Shown here in pieces: positions 1 to 10,697 of a DNA stretch of 64,000 bases (within the stretch, counting starts at the first letter, position 1; the number at the start of each line of letters is the position of its first letter). This DNA comes from Paracamarosporium sp. OC-R06-R3. Lineage: Eukaryota; Ascomycota; Dothideomycetes; Pleosporales; Didymosphaeriaceae. The DNA lies in NCBI GenBank assembly GCA_019828545.1, contig JACVRA010000128.1:434001-498000 (forward strand). The letters run 5' to 3'. Below the pieces are notes generated by a model, which worked only from the letters and a program-made list of their open reading frames with translations, was not told where the DNA came from and did no database searches. Made by a program: the position numbers and the translations under genes.

Positions 1-95
1 GAATGTTCGTTGTGGCACTTCGGTTCAGCACTTCGGTCGACATACTTTCGCTTTTACTCTTCGCTGGAATTTAAGAACAAAAGTCGTCTTTCAAG

Positions 96-891
96 ATGAA
101 GTCTGCTATCGTTATTCTCGCTGCGGCAACCTTTGCCTCTGCCCACTCGACATGGCAGGACTTGTGGGTCGGCTCCACGGACAAGGTGCAGACCTGCGCA
201 CGTACCGTTAAGGACAACAACCCGATCGACTCTCTCAGCTCGGCTGACATGTTCTGCGGTCGTGGACCTGCCACCCAGTCCGGTGTATGCGAAGTTGCTG
301 GTACGTTGTGCCGCCTCTGCATCCGAATGCATCACTAACAAGACCGCGATATAGCCGGAGACTCCCTCACTGTCGAGATGCACGCTCAGCCCGGTGACCG
401 CAAGTGCTCACAGCCTGCCATCGGTGGCAACCACTATGGCCCTGTCTACGTCTACATGGCGAAAGTCTCCGATGCGACGACCGCGAAGTCGGGTTCTTTC
501 TTCAAGGTTGCCGAAGATGGCTACACAGGCACCACCGCTTCGTGGGGTACTGAGATCCTCAACGCGAACTGTGGAAAGCGAGCCTTCACCGTTCCCAAGA
601 GCTTGGCTGCTGGTGACTACCTTGTCCGTGCTGAGGCTATCGCACTGCACGCTGGTGCGGGTAACCCGCAGCCTTACGTGACATGCTTCCAGGTCAAGGT
701 CACTGGTGGCGGTAGCGCAAACCCCTCTGGTGTCAGCTTCCCTGGTGCCTACAAGTTGAGGTCAGTAGAGAACGTGGTAAAAGATGTGAGGCATTTACTA
801 ACGATATTACAGCGACCCATTGTTCACCAAGGCAATCTACGACTCTTCCTTCAAGTACACCAGCGTCGGACCAGCTGTTTTCTCTGGTTAG
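96..891 (+). CDS. AA9 lytic polysaccharide monooxygenase, secreted
   Basis: This is a copper-dependent oxidative enzyme that acts on cellulose or related glucans outside the cell. Three exons (96-300, 355-760, 813-891) encode 229 residues; introns are 301-354 and 761-812, both GT-AG. A signal peptide ends after Ala16, so the mature protein begins with His17, the first ligand of the histidine brace. The second His is His95 in the NHYGPV motif, which corresponds to the usual HxGPV. Conserved His167 and the Q-x-Y pair (Gln174, Tyr176, axial ligand) follow in the expected spacing. Cysteines 86/179 and others suggest disulfides. The protein stops right after the catalytic domain, with no cellulose-binding module or linker. 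Only about 95 bp of upstream sequence is in the window. Substrate and regioselectivity cannot be read from the sequence. The family call is firm because every copper-site residue is visible. Confidence 0.93.
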
Positions 892-2674
892 ATACGGACA
901 TATAAAGGATAGTCTCTACTACAGATATTTACGCTGCCTGCTAAGCCAGTGTGGCTGTCTACAGTTCTTCCGTAAGTAATCTGTCGTACACTGACCGCCT
1001 TGTACCGTACACGTCTCTATCATGTAACTTTGATAAAGCTAGTTAGTTATTCGTATTATTATATCACCGTCTAGTTCTCTAAGTCTCTATCTATACTTAG
1101 GCCTCAGCTAGACGATCTGGGAGATTACACCTATACTTTCTCTTCCTTTATCTAGCATAGCGTTGTTTACTAACTCTTTACTTACTCTAACACTGGTAGT
1201 GCCCATTAGTGCCCATTAGTACCAGGAAGGAGTTCTAAAGTATATAGGGCGACTGGATCGCGTAAGGTCTCCCTGGCGATTCGTCTCTACTTTACAACTG
1301 ATCACAATATTCCTGACTGTTACTTTGGATAATCCACATTGCCATGTATCTCATGTTAGTGCCGGTGTAGTCCAACCGGTATTTGACAAAGATCACTTAT
1401 ATATTGATATATCTTTACGCTATAGATATTGTGATTTTCTATTAAGTAGTTTAGCATATGTACGTGTACATAGAATGGTTCACATCGCTAGCCACAGGTA
1501 GTCAAATCCTTTTAAGCCTTTGAGAGCCGTCTGGTACTCGGCGAAGACAGCTTGATGATAATAGATGGTCTCTGCGACTACCGGCTGCAAAAGACCTCTC
1601 TATTACTTGTATATCTTCTTAGCCTATTTTGAATGGTGCATGAGGTAGGCAGGCTCCCAGACGATGATATTCATCTTGTTAGCGCCTAACAGCTTGCGGG
1701 TTATTACCATATCGTCGGAAGGCTCTAGGAAGTCTTTGGCAAGCACTATGTTGACATGATGGGGGCGCTATTCAAGATGGTCAGAAATGAAGGAGCAACG
1801 GATATCGTGTTATGTAGCAGGCTCTACTGATACTAATAGTATTAGACAAGGGGGTTATGCGGTGAAAACAAGCGAACTGTCAGATCCGGGAAGCGGTACC
1901 GAATAGTATATTACAGTAACTGTAAGATCACGCAGTAGGTGATCAAAAAGGTTGGTGAGAAGATTGTGTATCAACTAACTAGGTGTGCTATCTAGAAGCT
2001 GTAGAGTATGTACGTCTACCAGCGTAAACAGCGCTAGTCTCAGATAGGTTTAGCCTTCTCCCAGAGGGAAAGAGCTTCTTGAACCGTCACAGTAACAAAG
2101 AATTACTTCAGTGTCTGAACGGTGAATTCAGTTGATAGCGGTCATTGGAGGGTCTCTTGGTATCACAGTATACGTGATCTTCAATCTCGTTGACAGACTG
2201 GATGCATCCTCCAGAAAATCTATCGTAAGTCGACCTTGGAATGCGAGCAAGGAAAAGGATAACAAGTAAATGGTAAACAATGGATTCTGGAGCTCAGCAC
2301 CTCAATTGCTACCCTGTGATAGTACAGTAGAGTATCGCGATCATATCCACAGTCTGCTGGTCCTTGGGTCTTCAATATTGACACTAAACATTTGTACCTC
2401 GGCTTTTCTCTTAATAGCCTCGGTCTTGTAGCACGTGCCAGGTCCGAAGTTGGCCCGTTTCGCAAGCATCGACCTATGGGGAAAGGAGAAACTTGGCATA
2501 TCTGGACTTGAACGGAGTGCATACCCTTCTGAGCGAACTCAACATACATTTATGATTACTCTATGTGTTTAGTATATTTCTCGAGAGAATAGAAGCTAGT
2601 TATATGTTTTTACGAATATCAATCCAGGCGGTTGTCGTAGTCCTTGAGTTCCTTTAGAACGACCCCCCCCTCCA
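892..2674. other. AT-rich gene-poor stretch with a possible decayed reading frame
   Basis: No intact gene is seen in these 1.8 kb between the LPMO and the MpaB-like gene. The composition is visibly more AT-rich than the flanking genes. Around 1200-1220 there is a short direct duplication of a 10-bp word (tgcccattag). One minus-strand frame from about 2040 to 1500 reads as protein-like text broken by stops, many of which could come from CAA or CAG codons by C-to-T change. The 109-codon open frame on the minus strand at 2220-2549 has no recognisable motif. This may be an old mutated gene or element, but identity is unknown. Confidence 0.5.
1500..2040 (-). pseudogene. possible decayed coding relic, family unknown
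   Basis: Reading the minus strand with codons starting at positions divisible by three, there is an open run of 47 codons from 1767 to 1627, including the text NIVLAKDFLEPSDDM. It is flanked in the same frame by further protein-like stretches, broken by stops at 1975-1977, 1855-1857, 1810-1812, 1768-1770, 1624-1626 and 1600-1605. These stops are TAA or TAG, as expected if CAA or CAG codons were hit by repeat-induced point mutation (CpA to TpA). I do not recognise the family. The stop density over the whole frame is not far below chance for AT-rich DNA, so the call is tentative. Confidence 0.3.
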
Positions 2675-3999
2675 ATGTCTATTGCCATGTATATTGCAGA
2701 TTACTGCACCTTGTACAGAGTAACTGTAGCCATTACAGCAATATATCTCATTGCTATACGTTGTGTGCGTTACAAGCGCGCCAATAGGATTGCGTCTCCT
2801 TTCAAAGATGGCCGACGAACACTATCCAGCATGACATCCCAGGAAGCTTTCAACATCATAGTTCAGCTTCAGTCGCTCGAATTCCCTTACGCGATGAACA
2901 AAGCTCGTAGCGTTGCTCTTCTCAAAGTATGCCATAACCTCCCTCCTACAACACTTTGTTTGACTAAAGCATACAGGCTGGTGGCATACCCACGATGTCA
3001 AAGCTTTTTGCTGTTACGGGTCAAAACAACGTCAGGAACGCAGGAAAGCGAGCAGTTGACACCGAAATCCTCCTCCGTGAATCGCAGACGCAGCCAAGGG
3101 ATTCAGAGCGATACATGAATGCTGTCGCTCGGATGAACTATCTCCATGCACGATATCGCCAGGCAGGGAAGATTTTAGACACAGACTTGTTGCACACACT
3201 AGGTGATGGCGCATTAGAGATTATCCATGTTGTTAACAAAGATGAGTGGCGGACGCTAAGCGACGTAGAGAAGTGTGCCATAGGCATCTTCCATCACAAT
3301 CTTGGGGAGGACCTGGAGATACCGTTCACTTCACTGAGAAGTTACTCGACTGGCTGGCGGGATGGACTACACTTCGTTAATGAGCTGGTTGAATGGACGT
3401 TAGCGTACGAGAAAGAGGTCGCAAAGCCAACTACGACTGGGGATCAATACGTCAGGGTCTACGTCGATTCAGCGACCAGAAAAATGGGCAAATCTGTCAC
3501 GTTGCTGCTGAGGCAAGTTTTGGGGTCGGATCTAGACGACACGATGCGAGAGAGCCTATGCATTGAAGCGCCCGGACCTATTCTGATTGCAGTCCTTTCA
3601 GCCATCCGAATTACTCGCAAGCTATTGCTTCGCCATCTCGCGCTCCCTCGTCCGAAAGCTTTTGCACATCAGTCTGTTGCGACCGCGCCAAATGCTGCGG
3701 GTCTATACAACTTCGGTCATAAGGGCTTTCAACCATGGTATATCCTGCCGGGATCCCGGCCAACCTGGCGTCCAGACACAATGCTTTTACAGTTTCTCGG
3801 GGCGAGGAAGCCTGGTAGTGGTGGTGATAGATTCAAACCATTGGGATATGATCTCAAGACGATTGGACCATCGCCACAAGAAGGTCGTGGGTTGGAAGAA
3901 ATGAGCGCGACTGTTAATTTTATGAAAAATCGACGGCTTGACAACTGTCCGTTTTCTTTTGGGAGAGAACGCAAGAAATTTGTTGAAGTAGGTTATTAG
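2675..3999 (+). CDS. MpaB-like / rubber-oxygenase-like (DUF2236) membrane oxygenase
   Basis: The protein resembles the fungal ER-bound oxygenase family that includes MpaB of mycophenolic acid biosynthesis and bacterial latex-clearing enzymes, which cleave C=C bonds with a haem cofactor. Two exons (2675-2926, 2977-3999) with a 50-bp intron give 424 residues; splicing restores the motif AGGIPTMSKL across the junction. An N-terminal membrane segment lies at about residues 16-32. The family signature follows: LEFPYAMNKA, then ARMNYLHARYRQAGKI, DEWRTLSDVEKCAIG and GWRDGLHFVNELVEW. The His of the YLH motif is a candidate haem-proximal residue, by family analogy. The gene converges on a thioesterase-like gene 144 bp downstream, and an FAD oxidoreductase lies beyond that. 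This suggests, but does not prove, shared metabolism. The substrate is unknown. Confidence 0.78.
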
Positions 4000-4143
4000 A
4001 AGCTGAGGGACTTGCTTAAGACCCAGAGAATGTCAATTTGTTTCTTTACCCATGGTGCGTCTAAAATTTCCCTTAAACTCTATGCATTCCTTGTTTGCGT
4101 AGGGAAATGAAGGCTCTATAATCCCAATAAGTCTTTTAAACCT

Positions 4144-4812
4144 TCACAGCCTCCCTTTCGCAGTAATTCCTATCCAGATTCCATCACAGGTGGCATACGT
4201 AACATCATCTTTGCCCTTTACAATCACACTGATGTATATCTTACGTCCTGTTACCTTTTGCACTGTCGCCTCAACCAGGACGACTGAAGGTGTAGGCAAA
4301 GGCGCTCGGAATTCGACGCTCATGCGCGCGGTAAAGAACTTCATACCATTCATGTCGAGTACCTGTTCAGGAAGAGCTTCTCGTACGGAAGACGAGAGAT
4401 TTGAGTAAATTATATGATTGACGAATATCAATGACCCCATGCTTTCGTCGATAAGCGTGCTGATGAGTCCACCGTGTGCAGTTCCGTTGTAACCATTCGT
4501 GCCAGGTTGCAGGTACAAAACCAGAGTGCTCTTTTCGATAAGCAAACGATTTTTCGATATGTCTGGTACTGCGATTGTCTTTGAACCAAACTGCTTGGAA
4601 GCAAACGGATCGCAGTAGAATGCTGTCGCATAAGGGACCAAAGCGGGGATATTCAAATTGATACGGAAGAATTGGTCTTTGGTAGGCGTAGAGGTGTCCT
4701 CAACCTTCTGGAGGCGGCATGTGGGTACGTATTGGACTGTCCCTGGCTGCTGAAGAAGCTCTTGAATCCATGAGATTGTAGAAAAAAATTCGGTGTCAGC
4801 AGTTGCGACCAT
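4144..4812 (-). CDS. hotdog-fold thioesterase-superfamily protein
   Basis: A single exon encodes 222 residues. The central motif NGTAHGGLISTLIDESMG is the classic PaaI/4HBT-type hotdog signature: His-Gly-Gly followed by a helix carrying an acidic residue. Next come the strands FFTARMSVEFRAPLPTPS and VTGRKIYISVIVKG, typical of a thioesterase that hydrolyses acyl-CoA or a related thioester. No signal peptide or membrane segment is seen, so it is probably cytosolic or organellar. The gene is convergent with the MpaB-like gene and divergent from the FAD oxidoreductase, with about 770 bp between the two start codons. The acyl substrate cannot be deduced. The start is the first ATG in the frame. 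Confidence 0.75.
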   Translation of the reverse strand: MVATADTEFFSTISWIQELLQQPGTVQYVPTCRLQKVEDTSTPTKDQFFRINLNIPALVPYATAFYCDPFASKQFGSKTIAVPDISKNRLLIEKSTLVLYLQPGTNGYNGTAHGGLISTLIDESMGSLIFVNHIIYSNLSSSVREALPEQVLDMNGMKFFTARMSVEFRAPLPTPSVVLVEATVQKVTGRKIYISVIVKGKDDVTYATCDGIWIGITAKGRL

Positions 4813-5581
4813 GTTGCAATCATTGGTGATAGCAGTTGAAGTGGCGAAAGCGACGAGACGTAAAGATAACGACTCTACCTTTCACCATATGATTCCATAG
4901 TGTTCTCGTCCCACTTTAGTATATGTGTACAAACATGTGAATGTAGTCGCGCAAACGTTAAAGTCGCGTAGCCGAGATCCGAATCTCTACTATGGACCGA
5001 GGGGAGAAGCGGCTAGGCCGATTGGTTGACAACAATACTGCTGGGCGCGTTTACAAGCTTTCCGGATTGAGGTTTACCTTTGGTGACAGATTGTTTCTTA
5101 GTCACGTGTTGTATACTCTGAGAAGTCACTCAACTCAGGCCTTCGATTGGCTTAGTCAACGCATACTTGGAAAACAGCCTCTAATCGTAGGTAGTCTCAA
5201 CTTATGATCAGCCTAACGATTCCCTGAAGAAGATAATACTGACATGCTTGGCTACACCTTGCCTAGAGTTGGTGTAAGCAGATTGCCATTCGTACCTGCA
5301 CTCAGGAACGCGATAAGTGAATCTGTTGGTTAGCAGGCGATAAAAACTAGTGTAAACCTCCTAATCCAGGCCTGGTTATCTCCACACAGCACAGCTGCCA
5401 TCTTGTCTGCAAGCCTTTAACGCTGAATACTATGCTTGAGTGCCACGTGATAAATGACGATTACTTATCGAAAATCCAGTACCTCGGTTGAGACTCGGTT
5501 AAATATTGTCGGCTTTCTACACATTTGAACCTATGCGTTTGCTACTGACTGCGAGGAAGCTCCTTGACGATACGGCAAAAT
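4813..5581. other. divergent intergenic region
   Basis: This 769-bp stretch separates the divergent thioesterase-like and FAD-oxidoreductase starts, so it should hold both promoters. I see no gene, tRNA or obvious repeat. A 71-codon open frame at 4992-5207 has no recognisable feature. Confidence 0.5.
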
Positions 5582-7390
5582 ATGAAGCTACCATCTGGTA
5601 TTCTCATTGAAGCAGAGGCCTTTGAGGACTACGGAGGATGGGTTTTGGACTCTCAATTTGAGCTTGAGATGGGCTCACCGTATTTGCTTGCCCACGGTAA
5701 CGGAATTCCTGTGGCCGATGCTACGACCTCTTTCTTGCTGCCCAAGCCCGGCGAGTATTACGTATGGGTCCGCGCCAAGGATTGGGTACCACAGCATCAT
5801 CCAGGGAGATTCACGTTGGCTGTAAATGGAAAGGAACTTGGCATTGTTTTCGGTACGAATGATCAAGACTGGTGTTGGCAACCAGCTGGCAAGATAAGAT
5901 TAGCAGGTGAACGGACAACACTCGTTCTTCACGACTTGACTGGATTCTGCGGACGCTGTGATGCTATACTATTTTCCCAGGACAGAAGCTCTCCTCCGGA
6001 GGGTACAGACAGCACCACAAGAGCATGGAGGAAGGAACTTCTAGGCTTACCTGAACATCCGATCAGCGCTGGAAAATTCGACGTAGTCGTTCTTGGCGGA
6101 GGCATTGTCGGATCTGCGGCAGCACTGACAGCAGCACGTCTAGGTGAAAAGGTAGCCTTGATCCATAATCGGCCATTCCTGGGCGGCAACGGCAGTGTAG
6201 AGGTCGGTCTCCGTCCACGCGGTGTCACCGGACCTTTGATCGATGAGATCTCAGAGCGAGATTCTAGTGGAGATATAATGGCAAAACAACTTCTCGACGC
6301 TGAACCTGCTTCATCAGTCTTTCTAGAAATGACAGTGTACAATGCCACATCTGAGGGTTCTCGCATTTTATCAGTCGATGCTAGAGAAGCGCGCACTGGC
6401 CGAGAGTTTAGGTTCACTGCTCCACTCTTTATTGACTGCACTGGTCGCGCACTTTTCGGTTCTTATGTCGGTGCAAGCACTTTATTTGGCCAGGAGACTC
6501 GGTCTGAATATGGTGAAGGTCTCGCTCCCATTGCGCGTGAGGAGATGCATCACGGCAACACTGTATTCTTCCGCACGACCGAAGCATCACACCCCGTTTC
6601 ATTTCCTGATGTACCATGGGCATGTGAGATAGCAAAAGACTTTGCGGATCTTGGGGGTCAGCTCATACGGCCTGGAATTGAGAATGGACCGGGCCCGTCA
6701 AGCGGACCTAAAAACTCCCGCCTTCGACGGAGGATGAGAAGCCCACTTACGCATTTCTGGGAATTTGGTCAATATCTTGATCCTTACAATGAAGGCGAGA
6801 GAATTCGTGATCATCTGCTGCGAGCAATATACGGCACGTTCTCGAATGTGAAGATTAGAGAGCCAGAGAAGTATGCGACTCTTAAACTGGAACATGTGGC
6901 TTTTGTCGCTGCTCAGGGTGAATTTAGGAGGTACAAGGGTCCCTATGTGTTGAGTGAGACTGATATTCGCGGTCACGTTGCGTTTCCTGACGCAGTCGTC
7001 CAGAACGGTGGCGCATTTTGTCTGCATTATCCCCCCGAAAGAGGTGCCGATCTTGATTTCAGGCTGAAGCATTGGGAATGGGATGAGCGCGATCACAAGG
7101 ACTATGATCTTCCATTTAGATCGTTGTATTCGGAAAATATCGAGAATTTAATGATGGCAGGCAAGCATATTAGCGTCACACGCATTGCTGGAAGCAGCAC
7201 GAAATTCATGGGGAACGGCGGACAGCACGCCATCGCGACAGCAGTCGCAGCGTATTTAAGTCGAAAGTATGGAGAGCTTCCGCGGGATATCGGCAAAACA
7301 TATGTTAAAGAACTCAGAAATATCGTGACTGGGGTTGCGCGGGAGAATAAGTTTCCAGTTGGTGCGTCCAACCAGAAGGGGAAATTGTGA
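5582..7390 (+). CDS. FAD-dependent oxidoreductase with N-terminal beta-rich domain
   Basis: This is a 602-residue single-exon gene. The start is taken at the ATG at 5582; the frame is open a little further upstream but only with a TTG. Residues 1-140 form a separate domain (AEAFEDYGGWVLD, PKPGEYYVWVRAKDW, FTLAVNGKELG) that reads like a carbohydrate-binding or golvesin-like beta-sandwich. From residue 166 comes an FAD-binding Rossmann motif, VVVLGGGIVGSAAALTAARLG, then FLGGNGSVEVGLRP as in the FAD_oxidored family. Near the C-terminus, ENLMMAGKHISVTRIAGSS and a GNGGQHAIATAVAAYL segment complete the FAD fold. This two-domain layout is one I associate with bacterial enzymes acting on sugars or cell-wall material, so horizontal origin is possible but unproven. 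No signal peptide is seen. The reaction is unknown. Confidence 0.8.
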   Translation: MKLPSGILIEAEAFEDYGGWVLDSQFELEMGSPYLLAHGNGIPVADATTSFLLPKPGEYYVWVRAKDWVPQHHPGRFTLAVNGKELGIVFGTNDQDWCWQPAGKIRLAGERTTLVLHDLTGFCGRCDAILFSQDRSSPPEGTDSTTRAWRKELLGLPEHPISAGKFDVVVLGGGIVGSAAALTAARLGEKVALIHNRPFLGGNGSVEVGLRPRGVTGPLIDEISERDSSGDIMAKQLLDAEPASSVFLEMTVYNATSEGSRILSVDAREARTGREFRFTAPLFIDCTGRALFGSYVGASTLFGQETRSEYGEGLAPIAREEMHHGNTVFFRTTEASHPVSFPDVPWACEIAKDFADLGGQLIRPGIENGPGPSSGPKNSRLRRRMRSPLTHFWEFGQYLDPYNEGERIRDHLLRAIYGTFSNVKIREPEKYATLKLEHVAFVAAQGEFRRYKGPYVLSETDIRGHVAFPDAVVQNGGAFCLHYPPERGADLDFRLKHWEWDERDHKDYDLPFRSLYSENIENLMMAGKHISVTRIAGSSTKFMGNGGQHAIATAVAAYLSRKYGELPRDIGKTYVKELRNIVTGVARENKFPVGASNQKGKL

Positions 7391-7728
7391 TAGAAATATC
7401 AGAAGTCATAATACATTTATACCTAGGTGTTAGATATATTCTACCTTGTCCTATGCATGCATAATCTGACTGAGACCAATAGAGATTTATCATAGCATTC
7501 AAGCTTTGCTTATTGCGTAACTAGAGAAGAGATCCATTGACATGATTAGCATGAAATATTTGCATTTCGAGAATCACATATTCTAAGCCACAGTGCGCGT
7601 TTATGAAGACATATTATTATTCATGCATTGCTATTGAGATTCCAGAACGCCAATCCGATGCACCCAAATCCAGGGTTTTTGACGCCTCAAACACGCGATC
7701 CACCCTAAAGACCCAATCCAACGCCCAC
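7391..7728. other. 3'-to-3' intergenic stretch
   Basis: This is AT-rich DNA between the convergent FAD-oxidoreductase and unknown 143-residue genes. It should hold both transcript ends. No gene or repeat is seen. Confidence 0.45.
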
Positions 7729-8160
7729 CTACTGCTCACTCACAATTCCCCTCAAATACCAAAACATGCCTAATCTGTACAACGCCTCCCTCGCTTCCGC
7801 AAATTCCGTAGCTTCGCTCTTGACAATCGCTAACGCCTGTTCCAGCGCCATTTGGTACGCCTGTTGCGTCTCTCTGTCGTGCAGCATCGCGGTGAAATCT
7901 CCATAAGGTAACCAGACTCGGCCTTCTCCGTCTAGGCCTTCGAACATCTGCCCGTAGATGTCCTCGTAGCACACCTGGTAGAAAAGTTCTGTCTCAGGGG
8001 TGCTGGGCTTGGCCACTCGGCCTGCGAGTTCCATCAAATCGAATTCGAATTCCTCTCTTCGCTTGAGGTTGTCGAAAATTTCGTGAATGGAAGTGTCTTG
8101 TGGAAAATTGGTTCGTGGCGTTCCGAGAGTTTCGGAATATTCATATGCCGACTGGATCAT
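7729..8160 (-). CDS. hypothetical protein, 143 residues
   Basis: This is a single-exon frame with an ATG start and an acidic product (many Glu and Asp). The body contains FEFDLMELAGRVAKPST, a CYEDIYGQMFEGLDGEGRVW segment and a C-terminal alpha-helical stretch rich in Ala and Glu (ALEQALAIVKSEATEFAEA). There is no signal peptide, membrane segment or known motif. The regular helix-like composition and clean start and stop support a real gene, but I do not recognise the family. It lies head to tail with the DHH gene, which is also on the minus strand 384 bp upstream. Confidence 0.55.
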   Translation of the reverse strand: MIQSAYEYSETLGTPRTNFPQDTSIHEIFDNLKRREEFEFDLMELAGRVAKPSTPETELFYQVCYEDIYGQMFEGLDGEGRVWLPYGDFTAMLHDRETQQAYQMALEQALAIVKSEATEFAEAREALYRLGMFWYLRGIVSEQ

Positions 8161-8544
8161 ATTGACGGTTGTGTAGGTAGTACAATGGTACTTGTGTTCA
8201 AATGTAGTATTGTAGAATTGGATATCGTCTGGTCGTGAAAGTCACAATCCGCGCCGTGCCCAATAGGAAAAGCCTATAAATAGAAACCAAGGCTTTGATC
8301 GTGGAGTAATCTTGAACTGAAGCGACACAAGATCTCCGTGGGGAAAAGATCTATCATATATAGGCATACACAAAAGATGGTGGTGTTGCGCCTCAGACCG
8401 TCATACTACAGTCACGCCGTCACGCGAGAGTTTCCGACGTCGCCACGCGACTTTTCCCGAGTCACGCCAGAAATTTTTCAAAACGCAAGGAAAATGCTAC
8501 ATCCTCAACAACATGGTCTCACCGCAAAACCCAATTTACGCGCT
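8161..8544. other. intergenic stretch upstream of the 143-residue gene
   Basis: This 384-bp spacer lies between the DHH stop codon and the start of the 143-residue gene on the same strand. It should hold the promoter of the latter. A TATA-like element in the orientation of that gene may lie at 8270-8284 (cctataaatag on the plus strand). No gene is seen. Confidence 0.4.
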
Positions 8545-9929
8545 CTATGACGCTTTGACAAAATAATTTGCCAGCGTGTTTTTTTGCACAGCTTTCTTCT
8601 TCTCTATTGTGTTAGCCTCCGATTTTTTCCGCGTGTTCTCACCGACTCCCATCAGCTTCTTGAATTCCTCCCACTCCTGCGTGTTTACAATGCCCCCAGA
8701 GGCTTCTTTGTGGCCCCTGGCGAAACTCTCGCCAAGCCGGGACCTCAGGTCTGGATCGTCTGCTACGATGGCTTCCAAGGTTTTAATGATATCGACCTTG
8801 GCATCGCCTTCTCGTGCTCGTGCTTGTTTCGCAATCCTGCATGAAAAGTTTACTTTCCCTGGAAGATAGTCTTCATTCGCGCACATAACGATCTCGAGTT
8901 TTTCCGACTTCAAGAAACCGGCCCACCGTGTCGCGACAACGGGGTGTACCTGGGCAGCCGATTTAATTGTGAGCACAGCGATGGTCGCGTCGCGAGAAAA
9001 CTTCGGAGGCACGTGCGCCCACCGCTCCGTTTCTTGCTTGACTTCAAACTGTGCATTGCGGAGATTTTCATTGTTGAGTAAGGGCTGTGGACTGTCGACG
9101 GAAATTACAGCGTCCCACGCCGCGTCGACATTGTACGCTGCCGATCGTCTTGGCGCATTGACAAGTCCGACTGCATCGTTGATTGCCTTCTTTGGATGTT
9201 TTTTGAAAGTTGCCGTCATATCAGGGAAAGGTGGTTGCCACTTCAGCGTGTTGCCTAGATCACCATGTGTCCCCAAAGCTGCAAGCCACGAGACTTTGTC
9301 CTCCAGATCTGAATGTAATGGCAGGCAGACGTCGTAGGTGAGAAGCGAGCTTGTTGCTACCGGTGGACAGTCATGAGCCGTGACAAAATCTGCGCCTTTG
9401 GGAAAACCACCTTCCTCTGCATAATGATGATCGATAATGAGGCATGTATGTGGGTCATCGTAAAGAGGCCCGGTTCTTCTACTACCCTGGTCTAGAACAA
9501 ATATGTAGGCCGGACACTTCTCAGCGATAGCATCCCGACTCCTCTCGTCATGTACATTACTTCCCTTCGGTGGAAAATACACCGATATTAGCTGAGACGA
9601 GAGACCGAGAGTCGTGAGCGTATGATGAAGAATGGCTCCAGAAGAGAGTCCGTCCGCGTCCTTGTCCGGGAGGATAAGAGTGGGCTTTTGAGCGCTTGCG
9701 CTGTGCCACGTTAGGAAGTTATATAGATATTTCTATGTTTCTGCACGCACCATTCTCTGATGATCTCCCGCGCCCGCTCGATCTGGGCTTTCGGCGCGGG
9801 CCAAACAATTTCGCCATCCTTGTCTCGCCTCGACGGTGTGAGGTGGTACTCTGGGATCTCCACCTTGGGCTTCTTTGCTTTCGTTGGGGAAACTTGCTTC
9901 TTGGCTTTGCGCTTCAGTGGGCTTGCCAT
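8545..9929 (-). CDS. DHH-family phosphoesterase (RecJ-like)
   Basis: Two exons (9929-9751 and 9700-8545) separated by a 50-bp intron (9701-9750, GTGCGT...CACAG on the minus strand) encode about 444 residues. Splicing joins the basic N-terminus (MASPLKRKAKKQVSPTKAKK, a likely nuclear localisation signal) to the DHH core. Motif I is DKDADGLSSGAI, followed by FVLDQGSR and the DHH motif in LIIDHHYAE, then GTHGDLG. These Asp and His residues bind Mn or Mg in nucleases and phosphatases of the DHH superfamily. The C-terminal half carries a GESFARGHKEASGGIV segment resembling the GGH/DHHA1 motif. The tail is Lys-rich. The likely substrate is a nucleotide or nucleic-acid phosphodiester; a DNA-repair-like nuclear role is inferred only from family and basic tails. 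Confidence 0.8.
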
Positions 9930-10697
9930 TATATGTGTGGCGTGAGAGTTGCGAATGAAACCAGGGTAAGCCAGGGAGCGGGCGGTTAGATGATAGGTGC
10001 TACGTTGCAAACCACGTGAAATGGACAAAAGTGGTCGATAAACGAGAGACATGCTCTCATGCACCTGAAAGACGCTGAAATGGTGTTTTTAGGAAGCCAG
10101 ACACGTGCTTGTCGTACCAAAGAGTTGATGACGTCATACACATCTTTTCCCTCGAGTTTGTTTTGGTCGATCACGATGTGACTTCGACGCGCGATCTGAA
10201 CGCACAAGTTGCCTCGAAAATATTTTGCTTTTCTCCCTCCGGAAATGCGCTTCTGGTTTGCCCGCACCAAAGTGCCACATCCATCGCAATTACTTCGGCT
10301 CTCTTGCTGACACCGTGTCTCATGCGTGGATATGTCCTGGATATAACTACGCTTCGTGAGCTGAATTTATGGTGGAATCATTCTAAATAACAATCGATAC
10401 ACTCCTACTCAACGAGTCAGTATTTGACAGTCATACAAGCGGCAACATGCAACCCCACTCGAAGCGAAAATTGTCCCCATGATCTCCAAATAGTATCATT
10501 CAAAACTGCGGGGCGGCATCTCTCACATCATCAGATTGCGGGGTAACCGAGCGCTTCTTTATAATAATTTATAATGATGTTCCTACCAAAGAAATCATCC
10601 TATTCATAATCAAGCCGTAATCGCAACACTTGTCATTCTCTATACCATTCCCGTGTGAGTCTAAGCTGCGATCACATCACGTATAAAGCGACAAACA
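9930..10697. other. divergent promoter region of DHH and cyclase genes
   Basis: These 768 bp separate two divergent start codons. A TATA-like word (gtataaag) sits at 10680-10687, only about 12 bp before the cyclase ATG, so it is probably not the core promoter element. A minus-strand open frame at 9986-10270 is Arg/Lys-rich but has no motif and no good start context. I see no supported gene. Confidence 0.4.

Noticed and set aside
9986..10270. 94-codon minus-strand frame upstream of the DHH gene
   Set aside because: Basic text but no motif and a poor start. It lies in the divergent promoter region and does not splice to the DHH frame in a convincing way.
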